A stretch of DNA of 64,000 nt. Source: Sinorhizobium numidicum (lineage in GTDB: Bacteria; Pseudomonadota; Alphaproteobacteria; Rhizobiales; Rhizobiaceae). Of the stretch, positions 1 to 9,690 are shown one piece after another; within the stretch, counting starts at the first letter, position 1, and each line of letters opens with the position of its first letter. The notes beneath the pieces were generated by a model. The model was not told the origin of the DNA. It worked only from the letters and a program-made list of their open reading frames with translations, and did not search any database. Location: NCBI RefSeq assembly GCF_029892045.1, contig NZ_CP120367.1, positions 124,001 to 188,000 of the forward strand. Direction: 5' to 3'. The position numbers were made by a program, and so were the translations under genes.

Positions 1-1241
1 ATAAAAATTGCTTCGAGCGACGTCGATACTTCCTTGCGGATCTGCGTGAAGCCGCCAAGCCGGATGCCGCGGGTGTTCTGCGACGTCGGTGTGTAGGTCA
101 GGCTCTGGATCGCGAATTCGCGGCCCTTATAGGGAGCCTTTTCATAGAAGCCGTTATCCTTCATGGCGTCAAAGCCGGTCTTGGTGACCGGGATGTAGCC
201 GGTGACCGTCGACCACCATTCGGCCATTTCCGGGGTGGCGATGTAGTTCAGGAATGCTGCAGCGGCCTTGTATTCGGCTTCCGGCCGTCCGGCCATGACC
301 CACAGCGATGCGCCTCCCACGAGCGAGTTCTGGCGCTCGGTGCCTCTCCAGACCGGAAGCATTGCGACTTCCCATTTGACGCCTTCGGGCAGCGTCTTGC
401 CGACCGTGCCGTGGTCGGCAATCGACGTCTGGATCATTTGGCAGGTCTGTGAGGTGAAGGAGGGCACGGTATCCATGCCGAGCTGCTTGGTCTTGACGAC
501 GAACAGCTTCTCGTCGGCCATTTTCTTGAAGAACTTCACCTGATCGACGAACTTAGTCTTGTTGATGACGAGTTCGGCGTCGAGGCCTTCATAGCCGTTG
601 CCCTTGGTGGCGATCGGTTGGTTGTGGATAGCGGAGAACTGCTCCATCATCGGCCATGTGTCGAAATTGAAGCCCATCGGGCATTCGAAGCCCGCGGCCT
701 GCAGTTTGCGGGCGGCTTCCTCGACCTGTTCCCAGGTGTCCGGCTTGAAATCGATGCCGGCTTTCTGGAAAGCATCGACATTGTAATAGAACATGGCGGT
801 GGAAGAGTTGAACGGGAAGGAGTTCAGCTCGCCGGCAGCGGTTGCATAATAGTTGGCTATACCGCCGAAATAGTTGTTCCAGTCGATCGTGTAGCCATTG
901 TCGGCCATCAGCTTCTTGGCGGGCACGAAGGCGCCGGACAGCATCAGGTCGAGCGTGCCGGCATCATAGATCTGGGTGATCGCCGGGTGCTTCTTGGCGC
1001 GATAGGCGGCAATCGTATTCTGCAGCGTCGTGTCGTAGCCGTTCTGCGAGGTGCAGACGATCTCGAAGTCGGTCTGCGCATCGTTGAACTTCTTGCATGC
1101 ATCCTGCACGCGCTCGCCCAGATCGCCGGAGAGGCCATACCAGAATTCGAACTTGGTTTTCTCGGCGAATGCCGGAGAAGCACCGAGTGTGGTCGCGGCC
1201 AGAAGGCCCGCCAGGAAAGATTGAATGACGGCGAGTTTCAT
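1..1241 (-). CDS. ugpB: sn-glycerol-3-phosphate ABC transporter substrate-binding protein (UgpB-like), 3' end outside window
   Basis: Periplasmic binding protein of the glycerol-3-phosphate uptake system. The 413 visible residues begin with a signal peptide (about residues 1-26, ending ASPAFA) followed by KFEFWYGLSGDLGERVQ, which is characteristic of UgpB, and later segments such as QIYDAGTLDLMLSGAFVP and the FNFDTWPMMEQFSA region fit family-1 solute-binding proteins of this type. The start at 1241 is supported by an AAGGAG box eight or so bases upstream on the minus strand. The reading frame is open to the window edge, so the C-terminus and any ugpA/E/C partners lie to the left. The family assignment is firm; substrate is inferred from the family. 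Confidence 0.85.
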   Translation of the reverse strand, partial: MKLAVIQSFLAGLLAATTLGASPAFAEKTKFEFWYGLSGDLGERVQDACKKFNDAQTDFEIVCTSQNGYDTTLQNTIAAYRAKKHPAITQIYDAGTLDLMLSGAFVPAKKLMADNGYTIDWNNYFGGIANYYATAAGELNSFPFNSSTAMFYYNVDAFQKAGIDFKPDTWEQVEEAARKLQAAGFECPMGFNFDTWPMMEQFSAIHNQPIATKGNGYEGLDAELVINKTKFVDQVKFFKKMADEKLFVVKTKQLGMDTVPSFTSQTCQMIQTSIADHGTVGKTLPEGVKWEVAMLPVWRGTERQNSLVGGASLWVMAGRPEAEYKAAAAFLNYIATPEMAEWWSTVTGYIPVTKTGFDAMKDNGFYEKAPYKGREFAIQSLTYTPTSQNTRGIRLGGFTQIRKEVSTSLEAIF

Positions 1242-2337
1242 CACAAGTGCTCCTTGGAAGTATGACGATCAACCAGCTGGCGCTTTGCTACCGCGCTTCA
1301 GTTCGCTTTCTGCTAGCAGCCGAGTGTGACAATCCGTCCTAGCTTCCGTGATGAAATGATGAAACCCACATGGCGTTCCGCCGCGCTTCCATTCGTCCCA
1401 GCAGGTATTTGTTTGTGAAAATGGAGCACTCGAGCGCAACAGGATCCGGAAAGGGTGCTTGGCCACCTGGCGTTTGTCAGTTGACCTGAGCGTCCCAGCT
1501 TCCTTCTGTCGTTTTCAACAGTAGCGGAGTGGAAAAGACGCCTACGGTTCTATCTGGCCAATGGCTGCCCAAAGCCGTCAAGCGTTCCAGCCATTGGCGC
1601 GACTGCAACATAGCGGCGCCGATGGCCACCGGCTCGATACCGGCGACAGCCAGCGCTTGGACGACCCCATCTCATCTGGAACAAACGTCCGAGATAGATT
1701 TGGAAACGGCATTCGCGTAGATCGTCGCCGCCTACACCGCGCCGGCAAGGACAAGTCATCTCTCGAAATATTGTTCTGCCCATCCTGCGCGTGTGTATTG
1801 AGCTGGCGCGGCTTACGGCTTCAAGAGGATGGCCGTCGGCGCATGGCTGTAAACTTGCGGCTTGCGCCGCCAGATCTCGTTCATGATCTGGCTATTGATC
1901 ATTTCGACCGGCTTGGACACTTTCGAAGACCTTCCTTCAAAAGGGCGCTGTGTGCGCGATCTTTGGTTTTAACAGCATGCCACGTGTCTGCTTCGGGCCG
2001 AATGTGTTCTCTAACGGGTCACGGGCGGCGGCTCGGTTATGAGCGTTGTCGAACCTTTCGGGTGCCGCGTTCTCAAGTGCTCAGGTGGCACTTAACGGGG
2101 TAAGCCTGGTATGGAGCGGCTTGTTGAAAGCGCAGTCGGCCGATCTAGTTGGCCGCATGCTACAGAAGCGGCGCCGTCATCCATTCCCTCCCTGGGCGTC
2201 GCTCCGCTCGGGAGCTCGTTCAGATTGGCTGCAGATGGCCCGCCAATCGAAATGATTGACGGCTGCGCTATGTAACTAGAAAATCAACAACTATCGGGCC
2301 GCCTCACAAATGGGATGCCTGATAAAGGGAGGAAGTA
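1242..2337. other. Long intergenic region with decayed minus-strand coding traces
   Basis: About 1.1 kb without a convincing intact gene between two divergently oriented binding-protein genes. On the minus strand, roughly 1940-1825 and 1730-1485, there are protein-like stretches interrupted by in-frame stops (for example a frame reading AVAGIEPVAIGAAMLQSRQW, then another reading NSQIMNEIWRRKPQVYSHAP). I do not recognise the family. The region must also hold the promoters of ugpB (right end reading left) and of the transporter at 2338, but no promoter can be singled out. Confidence 0.4.
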
Positions 2338-3816
2338 ATGGCTATTCGTTTTTTGTTTGCCGGGCCTCTGATCGCGGGCGCGGCGGCTATGGGCCTTGCG
2401 GGTTCCGCATGGGCTGGCGAGTTTGACGGCGTGACGGTCAATGTCATCACCTTCACCGGCCCGCAAATCGCCGAGCCGATGCAACGGCGCGCTCCTGAAT
2501 TTGAGAAGCTCACGGGCGCCCACATCAATGTGATCACGGTTCCCTTCTCCGATCTTTACCAGAAGATCCTCACCGACTGGTCGACGGGTACCAACTCGCT
2601 CGATGCCGGCGTGTTCGCGCCGCAGTGGATGGTGGACTATGTCACACCGGGACTGATGGAAGACCTTAGCTCGCGCGTCGAGGCGGACCCCGCTCTCAAG
2701 CTCGACGACATCGGCGGGTTTTTCCGCGATTTCTCGATGAAGTTCGCGGGCAAGACCTACACCATTACCCTCGATGGTGACTTCCAGATGGTCTACTACC
2801 GAACTGATGTGGCCAAGGAGCTAGGCCTCGGCGCGCCCGAGACCTGGGACGACTACATCGCTTTCGCCAAGGCTGCCAACGGCAAGGACATGAACGGCGA
2901 CGGCAAGCCGGATTTCGGCTCCTGCATCGCCAAGAAGCGCAACGCCCAGTCCTACTGGATGGTGACCTCTGTCGCCGGCGCCTTCCTGCAATCCATGGGC
3001 ACGTCGCAGGGCGCCTTCTTCGACGTCCGGGACATGAAGCCCTTGGTCAACAACGACGCCTTCGCGGCGGCGCTCGCTATCTACAGTGAAACCACCAAAT
3101 ATGGCCCGCCTGACGAGATCAACCTCGACGTGGGCGACACGCGCAACCTGTTCACCTCCGGCCAGTGTGCGCTGACCGTCGACTGGGGCGACATCGGCAC
3201 GCTCGCCATCGACCCGGAGAAGTCCAAGGTGATCGACAAGGTAGGCGCCGTCATCCTGCCGGGGTCCGCCAAGGTGCTCGACCGCGACACCGGCAAGCTC
3301 GTCGACTGCACAGCCGAGATCTGCCCCTACGCCATCGACGGGGTGAACCATGCGCCCTTCGCGGCCTTCGGCGGCTGGTCGGGCGGCATCAACGCCAAGG
3401 CGGCCCCGAAGGTGAAGGATGCGGCCTACGCCTTCTTCAGCTACATGAGCGCACCCGAGCAGTCCAATGTCGACGTCACTATCGGCATCACCGGCTTCAA
3501 CCCCTACCGCCTGTCGCAGTTCCAGAGCCTAGATAACTGGACCAAGGCAGGCATGAGCGAAGCTGCGGCCAAGGACTATCTGGGCGCCATTGAGGCGAGC
3601 CTGAATTCGCCCAACATGGTGCTCGACCTGCGCATTCCGAACAATCAGAAGTACCAGCAGATCGTGCTGGATACGGCGATTGCCCGCATGCTCGCCGGAG
3701 AAATAGACATTCCGACCACGATGAAGACCATTGAAGACGGCTGGAACGAGATCACCGACGAAGTTGGCCGCGACAAACAGCTCGCCGCCTACAAGGCGAC
3801 CATCGGCGCAAACTAG
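2338..3816 (+). CDS. Sugar/polyol ABC transporter, extracellular solute-binding protein (family 1)
   Basis: A 492-residue periplasmic binding protein. Residues 1-26 form a signal peptide (hydrophobic stretch ending SAWAG), followed by a family-1 solute-binding fold: the N-terminal VTVNVITFTGPQIAEPM strand, an internal FAGKTYTITLDGDFQMVYYR segment and a C-terminal region with KDAAYAFFSYMSAPEQSN. A DMNGDGKPDFG loop around residue 185 resembles a calcium-binding loop seen in some maltose/polyol binders. An AGGGAGGAAGTA ribosome site precedes the ATG. It heads an operon with two permeases and an ATPase. The substrate cannot be read from the sequence; a polyol or oligosaccharide is likely from the family. 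Confidence 0.85.
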   Translation: MAIRFLFAGPLIAGAAAMGLAGSAWAGEFDGVTVNVITFTGPQIAEPMQRRAPEFEKLTGAHINVITVPFSDLYQKILTDWSTGTNSLDAGVFAPQWMVDYVTPGLMEDLSSRVEADPALKLDDIGGFFRDFSMKFAGKTYTITLDGDFQMVYYRTDVAKELGLGAPETWDDYIAFAKAANGKDMNGDGKPDFGSCIAKKRNAQSYWMVTSVAGAFLQSMGTSQGAFFDVRDMKPLVNNDAFAAALAIYSETTKYGPPDEINLDVGDTRNLFTSGQCALTVDWGDIGTLAIDPEKSKVIDKVGAVILPGSAKVLDRDTGKLVDCTAEICPYAIDGVNHAPFAAFGGWSGGINAKAAPKVKDAAYAFFSYMSAPEQSNVDVTIGITGFNPYRLSQFQSLDNWTKAGMSEAAAKDYLGAIEASLNSPNMVLDLRIPNNQKYQQIVLDTAIARMLAGEIDIPTTMKTIEDGWNEITDEVGRDKQLAAYKATIGAN

Positions 3817-3832
3817 CGTCACCATCGACCCG

Positions 3833-3862
3833 GCTTCTCCCGTCCTCCGGGACGGGAGAAGC
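3833..3862 (+). promoter_or_regulatory. Strong hairpin between binding-protein and permease genes
   Basis: A perfect 12-bp stem (GCTTCTCCCGTC / GACGGGAGAAGC) with a 6-base loop (CTCCGG), 16 bases after the binding-protein stop and 26 bases before the permease start. There is no U-run, so it is not a classic terminator. In many ABC operons such a hairpin protects the binding-protein mRNA 3' end and gives more binding protein than permease; that role is inferred here. Confidence 0.7.
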
Positions 3863-3888
3863 TTCAAATCCAGACGGAGCACACGCCG

Positions 3889-5001
3889 TTGGAGACTTGG
3901 CAGACACGCACTGTCGATTGGTTTGATCGCCATTCGGGGCGGCTTTTCGTGCTTCCGGCCAGCCTGCTCATTCTGGCCTTCTCGATCTTCCCGTTGATCA
4001 TTTCGGCATGGCTTGCGCTCTCCCGCTTCAAGCTGGGCAGCGAAGGATACGAGCTCATCTTTGTCGGCTGGAACAATTTCAGGAAGCTGCTGTTCGGGTC
4101 CGAGCAGTACCATCTGCTTGGCACATTCATGCCCATATCGTGGCTCGGCTGGCTCATTGTCGCGGCCGCGATTGTCCTGATCGGCTCGGGCATTCGCAGC
4201 TTCGTCACTTCCGGGCACATGACGGTCATGGGTGCGATCGGCCGCCTCATAGCCTTTGGTCTCTTCGCGTCACTCGCCTGGCTCTTCGCCGCCACCGTCG
4301 GCGACAAGGGCCAAATTGGCTCGCTGTCGACGACGATCTTCTACGTCTTCCTGGGGGTCGCCATCCAGTTCGTCATCGGCGCCGGGCTGGCCTTTCTCTG
4401 CTCGCTCAGAATCCGCGGGCGAAGCTTTTTTCGCGTGGTGTTCTTCGTCCCGCTCATGGTCACGCCGGTGGGCATCGCTTACACTTTCCGCATGATGGCC
4501 GACATGACGGTGGGGCCCATCTCGCCCCTCTGGCATTGGCTGGGGTTGGGCGATTTCTCATGGGCGACCAATGCCTGGTCGGCGCGGCTCGTGGTCGTGC
4601 TGGGCGACTCTTGGCAATGGATCCCGTTCATGTTCCTGGTCATGCTGGCTGCCTTCGAGAGCCAGCCCAAAGATGAGATCGAGGCGGCCGAACTAGACGG
4701 CGCCTCCGGCTTCCAGATCTTCGGCGACATCACCTGGCCTTCCGTCGCCCCGGTCGCGGCAACCATCGTGCTGATCCGCATGATCGAGGCCTTCAAGATC
4801 GTCGACCTCCCTAACGTCCTGACCAATGGCGGTCCCGGAATCGCGTCCGAATCCCTCACGCTGCACGCCTTCATGCAGTGGCGCGCCCTCGATCTGGGCG
4901 CTTCGGCCGCGATTTCCTATGTCCTGCTCTTCACCTCGACGATCATCTGCGTGTCGTTCTTCAACTTCGTCGTCAATCCTGCGAGGAGGGCGCGCCAATG
5001 A
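3889..5001 (+). CDS. Sugar ABC transporter permease (MalF/UgpA type) with extra membrane segments
   Basis: A 370-residue inner-membrane permease of the CUT1 type. The conserved EAA loop reads EIEAAELDGASGFQIFGDI near residues 264-282 and contacts the ATPase. A TTG start at 3889 is chosen because it is the first plausible codon after the hairpin and has GGAG about 10 bases upstream; the N-terminal membrane helix LFVLPASLLILAFSIFPL follows. Compared with standard permeases of about 300 residues, some 70 extra residues with two more hydrophobic segments (around residues 83-100 and 113-138) sit between the first helix and the core. The stop overlaps the next start (ATGA). Confidence 0.85.
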   Translation: METWQTRTVDWFDRHSGRLFVLPASLLILAFSIFPLIISAWLALSRFKLGSEGYELIFVGWNNFRKLLFGSEQYHLLGTFMPISWLGWLIVAAAIVLIGSGIRSFVTSGHMTVMGAIGRLIAFGLFASLAWLFAATVGDKGQIGSLSTTIFYVFLGVAIQFVIGAGLAFLCSLRIRGRSFFRVVFFVPLMVTPVGIAYTFRMMADMTVGPISPLWHWLGLGDFSWATNAWSARLVVVLGDSWQWIPFMFLVMLAAFESQPKDEIEAAELDGASGFQIFGDITWPSVAPVAATIVLIRMIEAFKIVDLPNVLTNGGPGIASESLTLHAFMQWRALDLGASAAISYVLLFTSTIICVSFFNFVVNPARRARQ

Positions 5002-6023
5002 GCATTTTCGAATCCAAGAAGCTCGGCGAAATGGCCGTCGGGACCAAGATCGTGGTCTACGGCGTGCTTAGCATCTGGAGCTTCATTGTCCTGTTCCCGC
5101 TCTATTGGGTGCTGATCACCTCGTTCAAGCTGCCCATCGCCGTATCCGGCGGACCTTTCTACCTGCCCTTCGTCGACTTCTTGCCGTCACTGCACGCCTG
5201 GAGCTACATCTTCTTCGATCTGGGCAACGATACGTTTCGACCCTATTTTAACTCAGTGGTCGTGGCCGTCTTCTCGACGTTTCTTGTGATGATCGCCGGG
5301 TCGCTGGCCGCCTACGCGCTGTCGCGGTTCACGTTCCGGCCGCGGCTGCTGACCATCCTGATCTTCATCTTCGTCGTCGCCCTTGTCATCGTGCTGGTCG
5401 CGGCACTGGGAGTGAACTGGCTGATCGCAGTAACCGTCGGGGTGGCGCTGGCCGTCATCGGGGCAGGGGTGTTCCGCAGGATCCCTTCGCCGACGCTGGG
5501 CAATCCCGACATCCTGTTCTGGATGATTTCGCAGCGCATCCTTCCGCCGGTCGTCGCCGCGATCCCGATCTATGTGATGTTCCAGCAGGTCCGCCTGCTC
5601 GATACCCATATGGCGCTGATCGTCACCTATACGACGGTGAACCTGCCGATCGTGGTCTGGCTGATGTACGATTTCTTCGTCTCGATCCCCAAGGATCTCG
5701 AGGAATCGGCCGAGCTCGACGGTGCCTCGAGGATCCGCATCTTCTTCGAGATCATCCTGCCGCTATCCAAGCCGGGCCTCATCGCCACGAGCCTTCTGGT
5801 GCTTATCTTCTCTTGGAATGAGTACTTGCTGGCTCTGTTCCTCTCGACTGCCAACGCCCAGACCATGCCCCTGCTGGTCGCAGCACAGAACGCGACGCGC
5901 GGACCGCAATGGTGGTACATGAGTGTGCTCATCATTATCATGATCGTGCCGGTCATTCTGCTCACCCTCGTCCTGCAACGCTTCATCGCCAAGGGACTGC
6001 TCCTTGGCGCTGTCAAGGGATGA
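4998..6023 (+). CDS. Sugar ABC transporter permease (MalG/UgpE type) with extra membrane segments
   Basis: A 341-residue second permease of the same CUT1 system. The ATG at 4998 overlaps the previous stop and follows GAGGAGGG, so it is preferred over codons further upstream. The EAA loop reads DLEESAELDGASRIRIFFEI near residues 234-253. As in its partner, an insertion carrying two additional hydrophobic helices (about residues 120-155, including FIFVVALVIVLVAALGV) interrupts the usual order before the segment that leads to the EAA loop. Having matching insertions in both permeases suggests a distinct subfamily. It forms the channel together with the gene at 3889. Confidence 0.85.
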   Translation: MSIFESKKLGEMAVGTKIVVYGVLSIWSFIVLFPLYWVLITSFKLPIAVSGGPFYLPFVDFLPSLHAWSYIFFDLGNDTFRPYFNSVVVAVFSTFLVMIAGSLAAYALSRFTFRPRLLTILIFIFVVALVIVLVAALGVNWLIAVTVGVALAVIGAGVFRRIPSPTLGNPDILFWMISQRILPPVVAAIPIYVMFQQVRLLDTHMALIVTYTTVNLPIVVWLMYDFFVSIPKDLEESAELDGASRIRIFFEIILPLSKPGLIATSLLVLIFSWNEYLLALFLSTANAQTMPLLVAAQNATRGPQWWYMSVLIIIMIVPVILLTLVLQRFIAKGLLLGAVKG

Positions 6024-6027
6024 ACAC

Positions 6028-7077
6028 TTGACCGTCAGGCTCGAGAAAGTAGCGAAGTTCTTCGGTTCGGTGCGGGTCCTGCACGAACTCGATCTCGATG
6101 TGAAGGAAGGCGAGTTCCTCGTGTTGCTGGGTGCCTCGGGCTCGGGGAAAACCACTGCGCTGCGCATGATCGCCGGGCTCGAGACCGTGAGTTCCGGCAT
6201 GATCACCATCGCGGGGCGGGATGTCACCAATGTGCTGCCCAAGAACCGCGACGTGGCGATGGTGTTTCAGTCCTATGCGCTTTATCCGCACAAGACGGTC
6301 GGCGAAAATATCGGCTATCCGCTAAAGGTCCGAAGGCTTCCAAAATCCGAGATGGAGGCACGCATCAAGGATGTGGCCGACCAGGTTCAGTTGACGCCCT
6401 ACCTCGAACGCTATCCCCGCCAGCTTTCGGGCGGGCAGAGACAGCGCGTGGCGCTGGCGCGGGCTATGGTCAGACGGCCCAAGGTGTTCCTGATGGATGA
6501 GCCCCTGTCAAACCTCGACGCCAAATTGCGAGGTCACATGCGGGCAGAACTCAAACACATGCAGCATGACCTCGGGATCACTACCATCTATGTGACCCAT
6601 GACCAGATCGAGGCGATGACATTGGCTGACCGCGTTGCCCTGCTTGAAGGAGGCAAGCTGCAGCAGCTGGATACGCCGGCGAATATCTACAACGATCCTG
6701 CCAATCTCTTCGTCGCGCAGTTCATCGGTTCGCCGCCGATGAACTGCGTGCGCGGTACGCTTGACGGCAATCTATTCATAGCGGGCGGGACGAAAATCAG
6801 GGTTCCGGTGATGGGCAAGGTTGCAGAGGCCGTGCTTGGCGTGCGTCCCGAGGACTGCGCCGTGACGGCGCCCGAGGACGCCGACATGAACGGGAATGTC
6901 TACGCGATCGAACTCATCGGTGATCACACCTTAGTGACGGTCAAGACCGAGTCGGACATGCTCACGGTGAAGGCGGCGAAGGATTTCTCGGCGAAGGTCG
7001 GCAACGCCGTGGGAGTCAGATTGTCGAAGGACCACCTCTACCTCTTTGAAGCGGAAGACGGTGTGCGGCTGCGATAG
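6028..7077 (+). CDS. Sugar ABC transporter ATP-binding protein (MalK/UgpC type)
   Basis: Cytoplasmic ATPase that drives the preceding permeases. It has Walker [10 protein letters not shown] at residues 35-43, the signature [14 protein letters not shown], Walker [17 protein letters not shown], and the switch histidine in [12 protein letters not shown]-terminal TOBE-like domain ([11 protein letters not shown] onward) is typical of CUT1 ATPases. No ATG lies in frame near the start; TTG at 6028 has AAGGGA seven bases upstream and gives the usual MTVRLEKV N-terminus of 349 residues. A TTG at 6004 would add eight residues. The gene overlaps or nearly abuts the permease and closes the operon. Confidence 0.88.
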   Translation: MTVRLEKVAKFFGSVRVLHELDLDVKEGEFLVLLGASGSGKTTALRMIAGLETVSSGMITIAGRDVTNVLPKNRDVAMVFQSYALYPHKTVGENIGYPLKVRRLPKSEMEARIKDVADQVQLTPYLERYPRQLSGGQRQRVALARAMVRRPKVFLMDEPLSNLDAKLRGHMRAELKHMQHDLGITTIYVTHDQIEAMTLADRVALLEGGKLQQLDTPANIYNDPANLFVAQFIGSPPMNCVRGTLDGNLFIAGGTKIRVPVMGKVAEAVLGVRPEDCAVTAPEDADMNGNVYAIELIGDHTLVTVKTESDMLTVKAAKDFSAKVGNAVGVRLSKDHLYLFEAEDGVRLR

Positions 7078-8044
7078 GGCCGTCTGCCTCCCGGCGTACC
7101 CGATGAGCGACCTCTCCGGGCCGCAAAGCGGGGACATGGCCGTGGCGATCACATGTTCTCGTTTCGTGCCCCGGAAATCGCATAATGTATCGAATGGAAC
7201 GCCAAATGGCTGTCAGCGACCTCGATCCTTCGACGCTACGCGGTGAACGGCTGCTCAGTGCGCCGCGTCAAGCGGGCAATCACCGGCTGTGGCGTGTTGG
7301 CCGGAGCGGAGAGCGCATTCCATGCGCAAGCGGGTTGTCTCCGGTGTCCTCCATCTTAACTGAACGCAACAGATAGCCAAACGAGGCCAGAGATGATGAT
7401 CATCGCGATTGCTATTCATTCAACTCCTTTTTCTGTCATCTGCGGGGCTCCAGGAAACTCAGCTTTGCAATGCGCACCTGACCCGAGCTGAGCTACGCTG
7501 CCGTCTTCTTACGTCGATAGGACCTTAGTCCGATGCTTATTGAAACGTCTTGGAACGAGATCCAGACGGCCTTTGGGCAAGGTCAAAAGCCATTTCGGTA
7601 ACGGCCTGCGCCGGACGGGTTTGTCGGGCGACGAAACTCCGCCGCTCGGAAGCCTGTGAAATTGAGGGTTCGGAGACGAACGACGCTTACGGTAGGAACC
7701 TGTTCGATGCACCGATCTTAGCCCTCGGTCAACAAGGGAATAGGTTCCTCCCGCCTCGGCGCCGGCAGATCGCTTCTGTTTGTGACTCGCGTCGTCCTCC
7801 TAGGAGATGACCTCTTCCGCCACTAGGTACCGCAAAGCGGTCGGCAAGTGTTCGACGCACTCCCCTCGTCATTCTGCGACCTCCAAAGCGGGATTGGTGG
7901 GCGGCCGGAGCTGCGGGGCGGTTCCATCCATTTCGCCGTCAATTTAGATTCACGCAAAACTGATTGCAGAACAGCACCAGTTATACTAGGCTGCAACCAG
8001 TTGCAGACTGCAAGCACATTTTCAGCAAACCAAGGGAGGCTTCC
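7078..8044. other. Intergenic region without an intact gene
   Basis: Almost 1 kb between the transporter operon and the hydrolase. It contains the repeated motif at 7178-7200, directly followed by a short open frame beginning ATGGCTGTCAGCGACCTC (7206) that I do not recognise and that looks like the start of a truncated gene. Nothing else in either strand resembles a known protein or RNA. Confidence 0.4.
7178..7200 (+). repeat. Copy A of a three-copy regulatory-looking motif
   Basis: TCGCATAATGTATCGA followed by ATGGAAC. Near-identical copies lie at 10789-10811 and 39668-39690 (consensus TCGCATARTGYATCGA...GGAAC). A TGTTCTCGTT block starts 24 bases upstream here and in copy B. Each copy stands just in front of a broken or missing gene, so it looks like a shared promoter/operator left behind by gene loss. 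The regulator is unknown. Confidence 0.55.
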
Positions 8045-8899
8045 ATGAGCATGCGTGTCATTAGGGGTAATGATGTCGAGATCGCCACCGAAGCCTTCGG
8101 CGATTCGGCGCATCCGCCGGTCCTGCTCATCATGGGGGGAATGGCATCCATGCTATGGTGGCCTGAGAGATTCTGCCGCCGGGTCGCGGAACACGGCCGC
8201 TTTGTCCTTCGCTACGACCAGCGCGATACCGGTCGCTCGACCAAATATCCGCCAGGTCAGCCGGGATATGCCTTCGACGATGCGGTCGACGACGTGCTCC
8301 GCGTGCTCGACGGCTACCGAATTTCCGCTGCCCACATCGTCGGAATGTCCCTCGGTGGCATGATCGGCCAGGCCACAGCGCTCAAGCATCCCGAACGCGT
8401 GCTTTCCCTGACGGCGATCAGCAGTTCGCCGGTTGGGATGAACACATCCCACCTTCCTGCCAGCGGTAAGGCCTGGATGGAACACATGAACATGGAGGTG
8501 GACTGGTCGCACCGGGCAGAGGCGGTCGCTTACATGGTCGAGGATGCGCGCTTGGTCGCGAGCACGGCACATCCGTTCGACGAGTCCGAGACCAGGGCCT
8601 TCATCGAACGGGATTTCGACCGCTCAGGCGGCTACCTCAGCGCCACCAATCATAGCGTCCTGTTTGAGATCAGCGATGCGTGGCAAGATCGGCTGCACGA
8701 GATGAAAGTGCCGCTTCTGGTCATTCACGGCGCCGCTGATCCGGTATTCCCAGTAGAACATGGAGCGGCCGTCGCGACGGCGGTCGATGGAGCTAGGCTG
8801 ATCGAGATCGAAGGGGGCGGACACGAGCTGCATCCGGCAGACTGGGATAAGATCATCTCCGCGATCATCAAGCACACCAACACTCACCCGAACGAATGA
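8045..8899 (+). CDS. Alpha/beta-fold hydrolase
   Basis: A 284-residue cytoplasmic hydrolase. It has an oxyanion-hole region LLIMGGMASMLWW, the RYDQRDTGRS segment, the nucleophile elbow GMSLGGMIG (Ser near residue 103), an acidic residue in VIHGAADPVFP and the catalytic histidine in EGGGHELHP, so the Ser-Asp-His triad is complete. It resembles proteins annotated as esterases or aclacinomycin methylesterase-like hydrolases. The ATG at 8045 has GGGAGG five to six bases upstream and is preferred over an upstream in-frame codon at 7964. The next gene, a small reductase, starts 50 bases later and is probably co-transcribed. The substrate is unknown. Confidence 0.85.
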   Translation: MSMRVIRGNDVEIATEAFGDSAHPPVLLIMGGMASMLWWPERFCRRVAEHGRFVLRYDQRDTGRSTKYPPGQPGYAFDDAVDDVLRVLDGYRISAAHIVGMSLGGMIGQATALKHPERVLSLTAISSSPVGMNTSHLPASGKAWMEHMNMEVDWSHRAEAVAYMVEDARLVASTAHPFDESETRAFIERDFDRSGGYLSATNHSVLFEISDAWQDRLHEMKVPLLVIHGAADPVFPVEHGAAVATAVDGARLIEIEGGGHELHPADWDKIISAIIKHTNTHPNE

Positions 8900-8949
8900 C
8901 CTCGACCCACCAGATCGTCCCATCAACCAAGCAGTTCAGGAGACAAACC

Positions 8950-9597
8950 ATGTCCAGGCTTCGTATTCATGCTTTCTCAATTTCGCTCGACGGATACGGC
9001 GCCGGGCCCGACCAGAGCCTCGATAATCCGTTGGGCAGGGGCGGAGAAGCGTTGCACGAATGGTTTTTGCCTACCCGCACCTTCCAGCGGATGTCGGGCA
9101 AGGAGGAGGGGACAACCGGCATCGACGAGGATTTCGCCGCACGGGGGTTCGACAACATCGGCGCCTGGATCCTCGGCCGGAACATGTTCGGGCCGGTGCG
9201 AGGACCCTGGCCCGACCAATCCTGGAGGGGCTGGTGGGGCGAAAACCCGCCCTATCACCACCCCGTCTTCGTCCTCACAAACCATGCGCGTCCGTCGCTG
9301 GAGATGGAGGGCGGCACGGTCTTCCACTTCATCACTGACGGCATCGAAGCCGCGCTCGCCCGCGCGAGGGAGGCGGCGGGCGGTCGTGATGTCCGCCTTG
9401 GCGGCGGCGGCGCCACCGTCCGGCAATATCTGAACGCCCGGCTGGTTGACGAGATGCATATTGCGGTCTCGCCCATCCTTCTCGGCAGCGGTGAGGCGCT
9501 CTTTGCCGGCATGGACCTGCCTCGCCTTGGCTACGAGGTGACCGAGCATGTCTCGTCGGAAAAGGCGATCCACATCGTCCTGTCGAGGCGGGCCTGA
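8950..9597 (+). CDS. RibD C-terminal/dihydrofolate-reductase-like protein
   Basis: A 215-residue member of the RibD_C (DHFR-fold) family, cytoplasmic and predicted to bind NADPH. The N-terminal strand (RLRIHAFSISLDGYGAGPD) and the GGGGATVRQYLNARLVDEMH motif are typical of this family, as is the late PILLGSGEALFAG segment. These proteins are usually stand-alone reductases of unknown physiological substrate and are not the riboflavin enzyme itself. An AGGAGACAAACC leader precedes the ATG. It follows the hydrolase by 50 bases. Confidence 0.85.
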   Translation: MSRLRIHAFSISLDGYGAGPDQSLDNPLGRGGEALHEWFLPTRTFQRMSGKEEGTTGIDEDFAARGFDNIGAWILGRNMFGPVRGPWPDQSWRGWWGENPPYHHPVFVLTNHARPSLEMEGGTVFHFITDGIEAALARAREAAGGRDVRLGGGGATVRQYLNARLVDEMHIAVSPILLGSGEALFAGMDLPRLGYEVTEHVSSEKAIHIVLSRRA

Positions 9598-9690
9598 CCC
9601 TGCGCTAGTTCCGACGATGCGAATGGGCCTCCCCGTCAATCGGCAGGCCTTTGGGGCATCAAACTAAAAAATCAGGCGAGGATTGGATCA

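Noticed and set aside
1561..2103. Plus-strand open frame in the region after ugpB
   Set aside because: Its composition is that of a shadow frame; the minus strand has more protein-like pieces, but with stops, so no gene was called.
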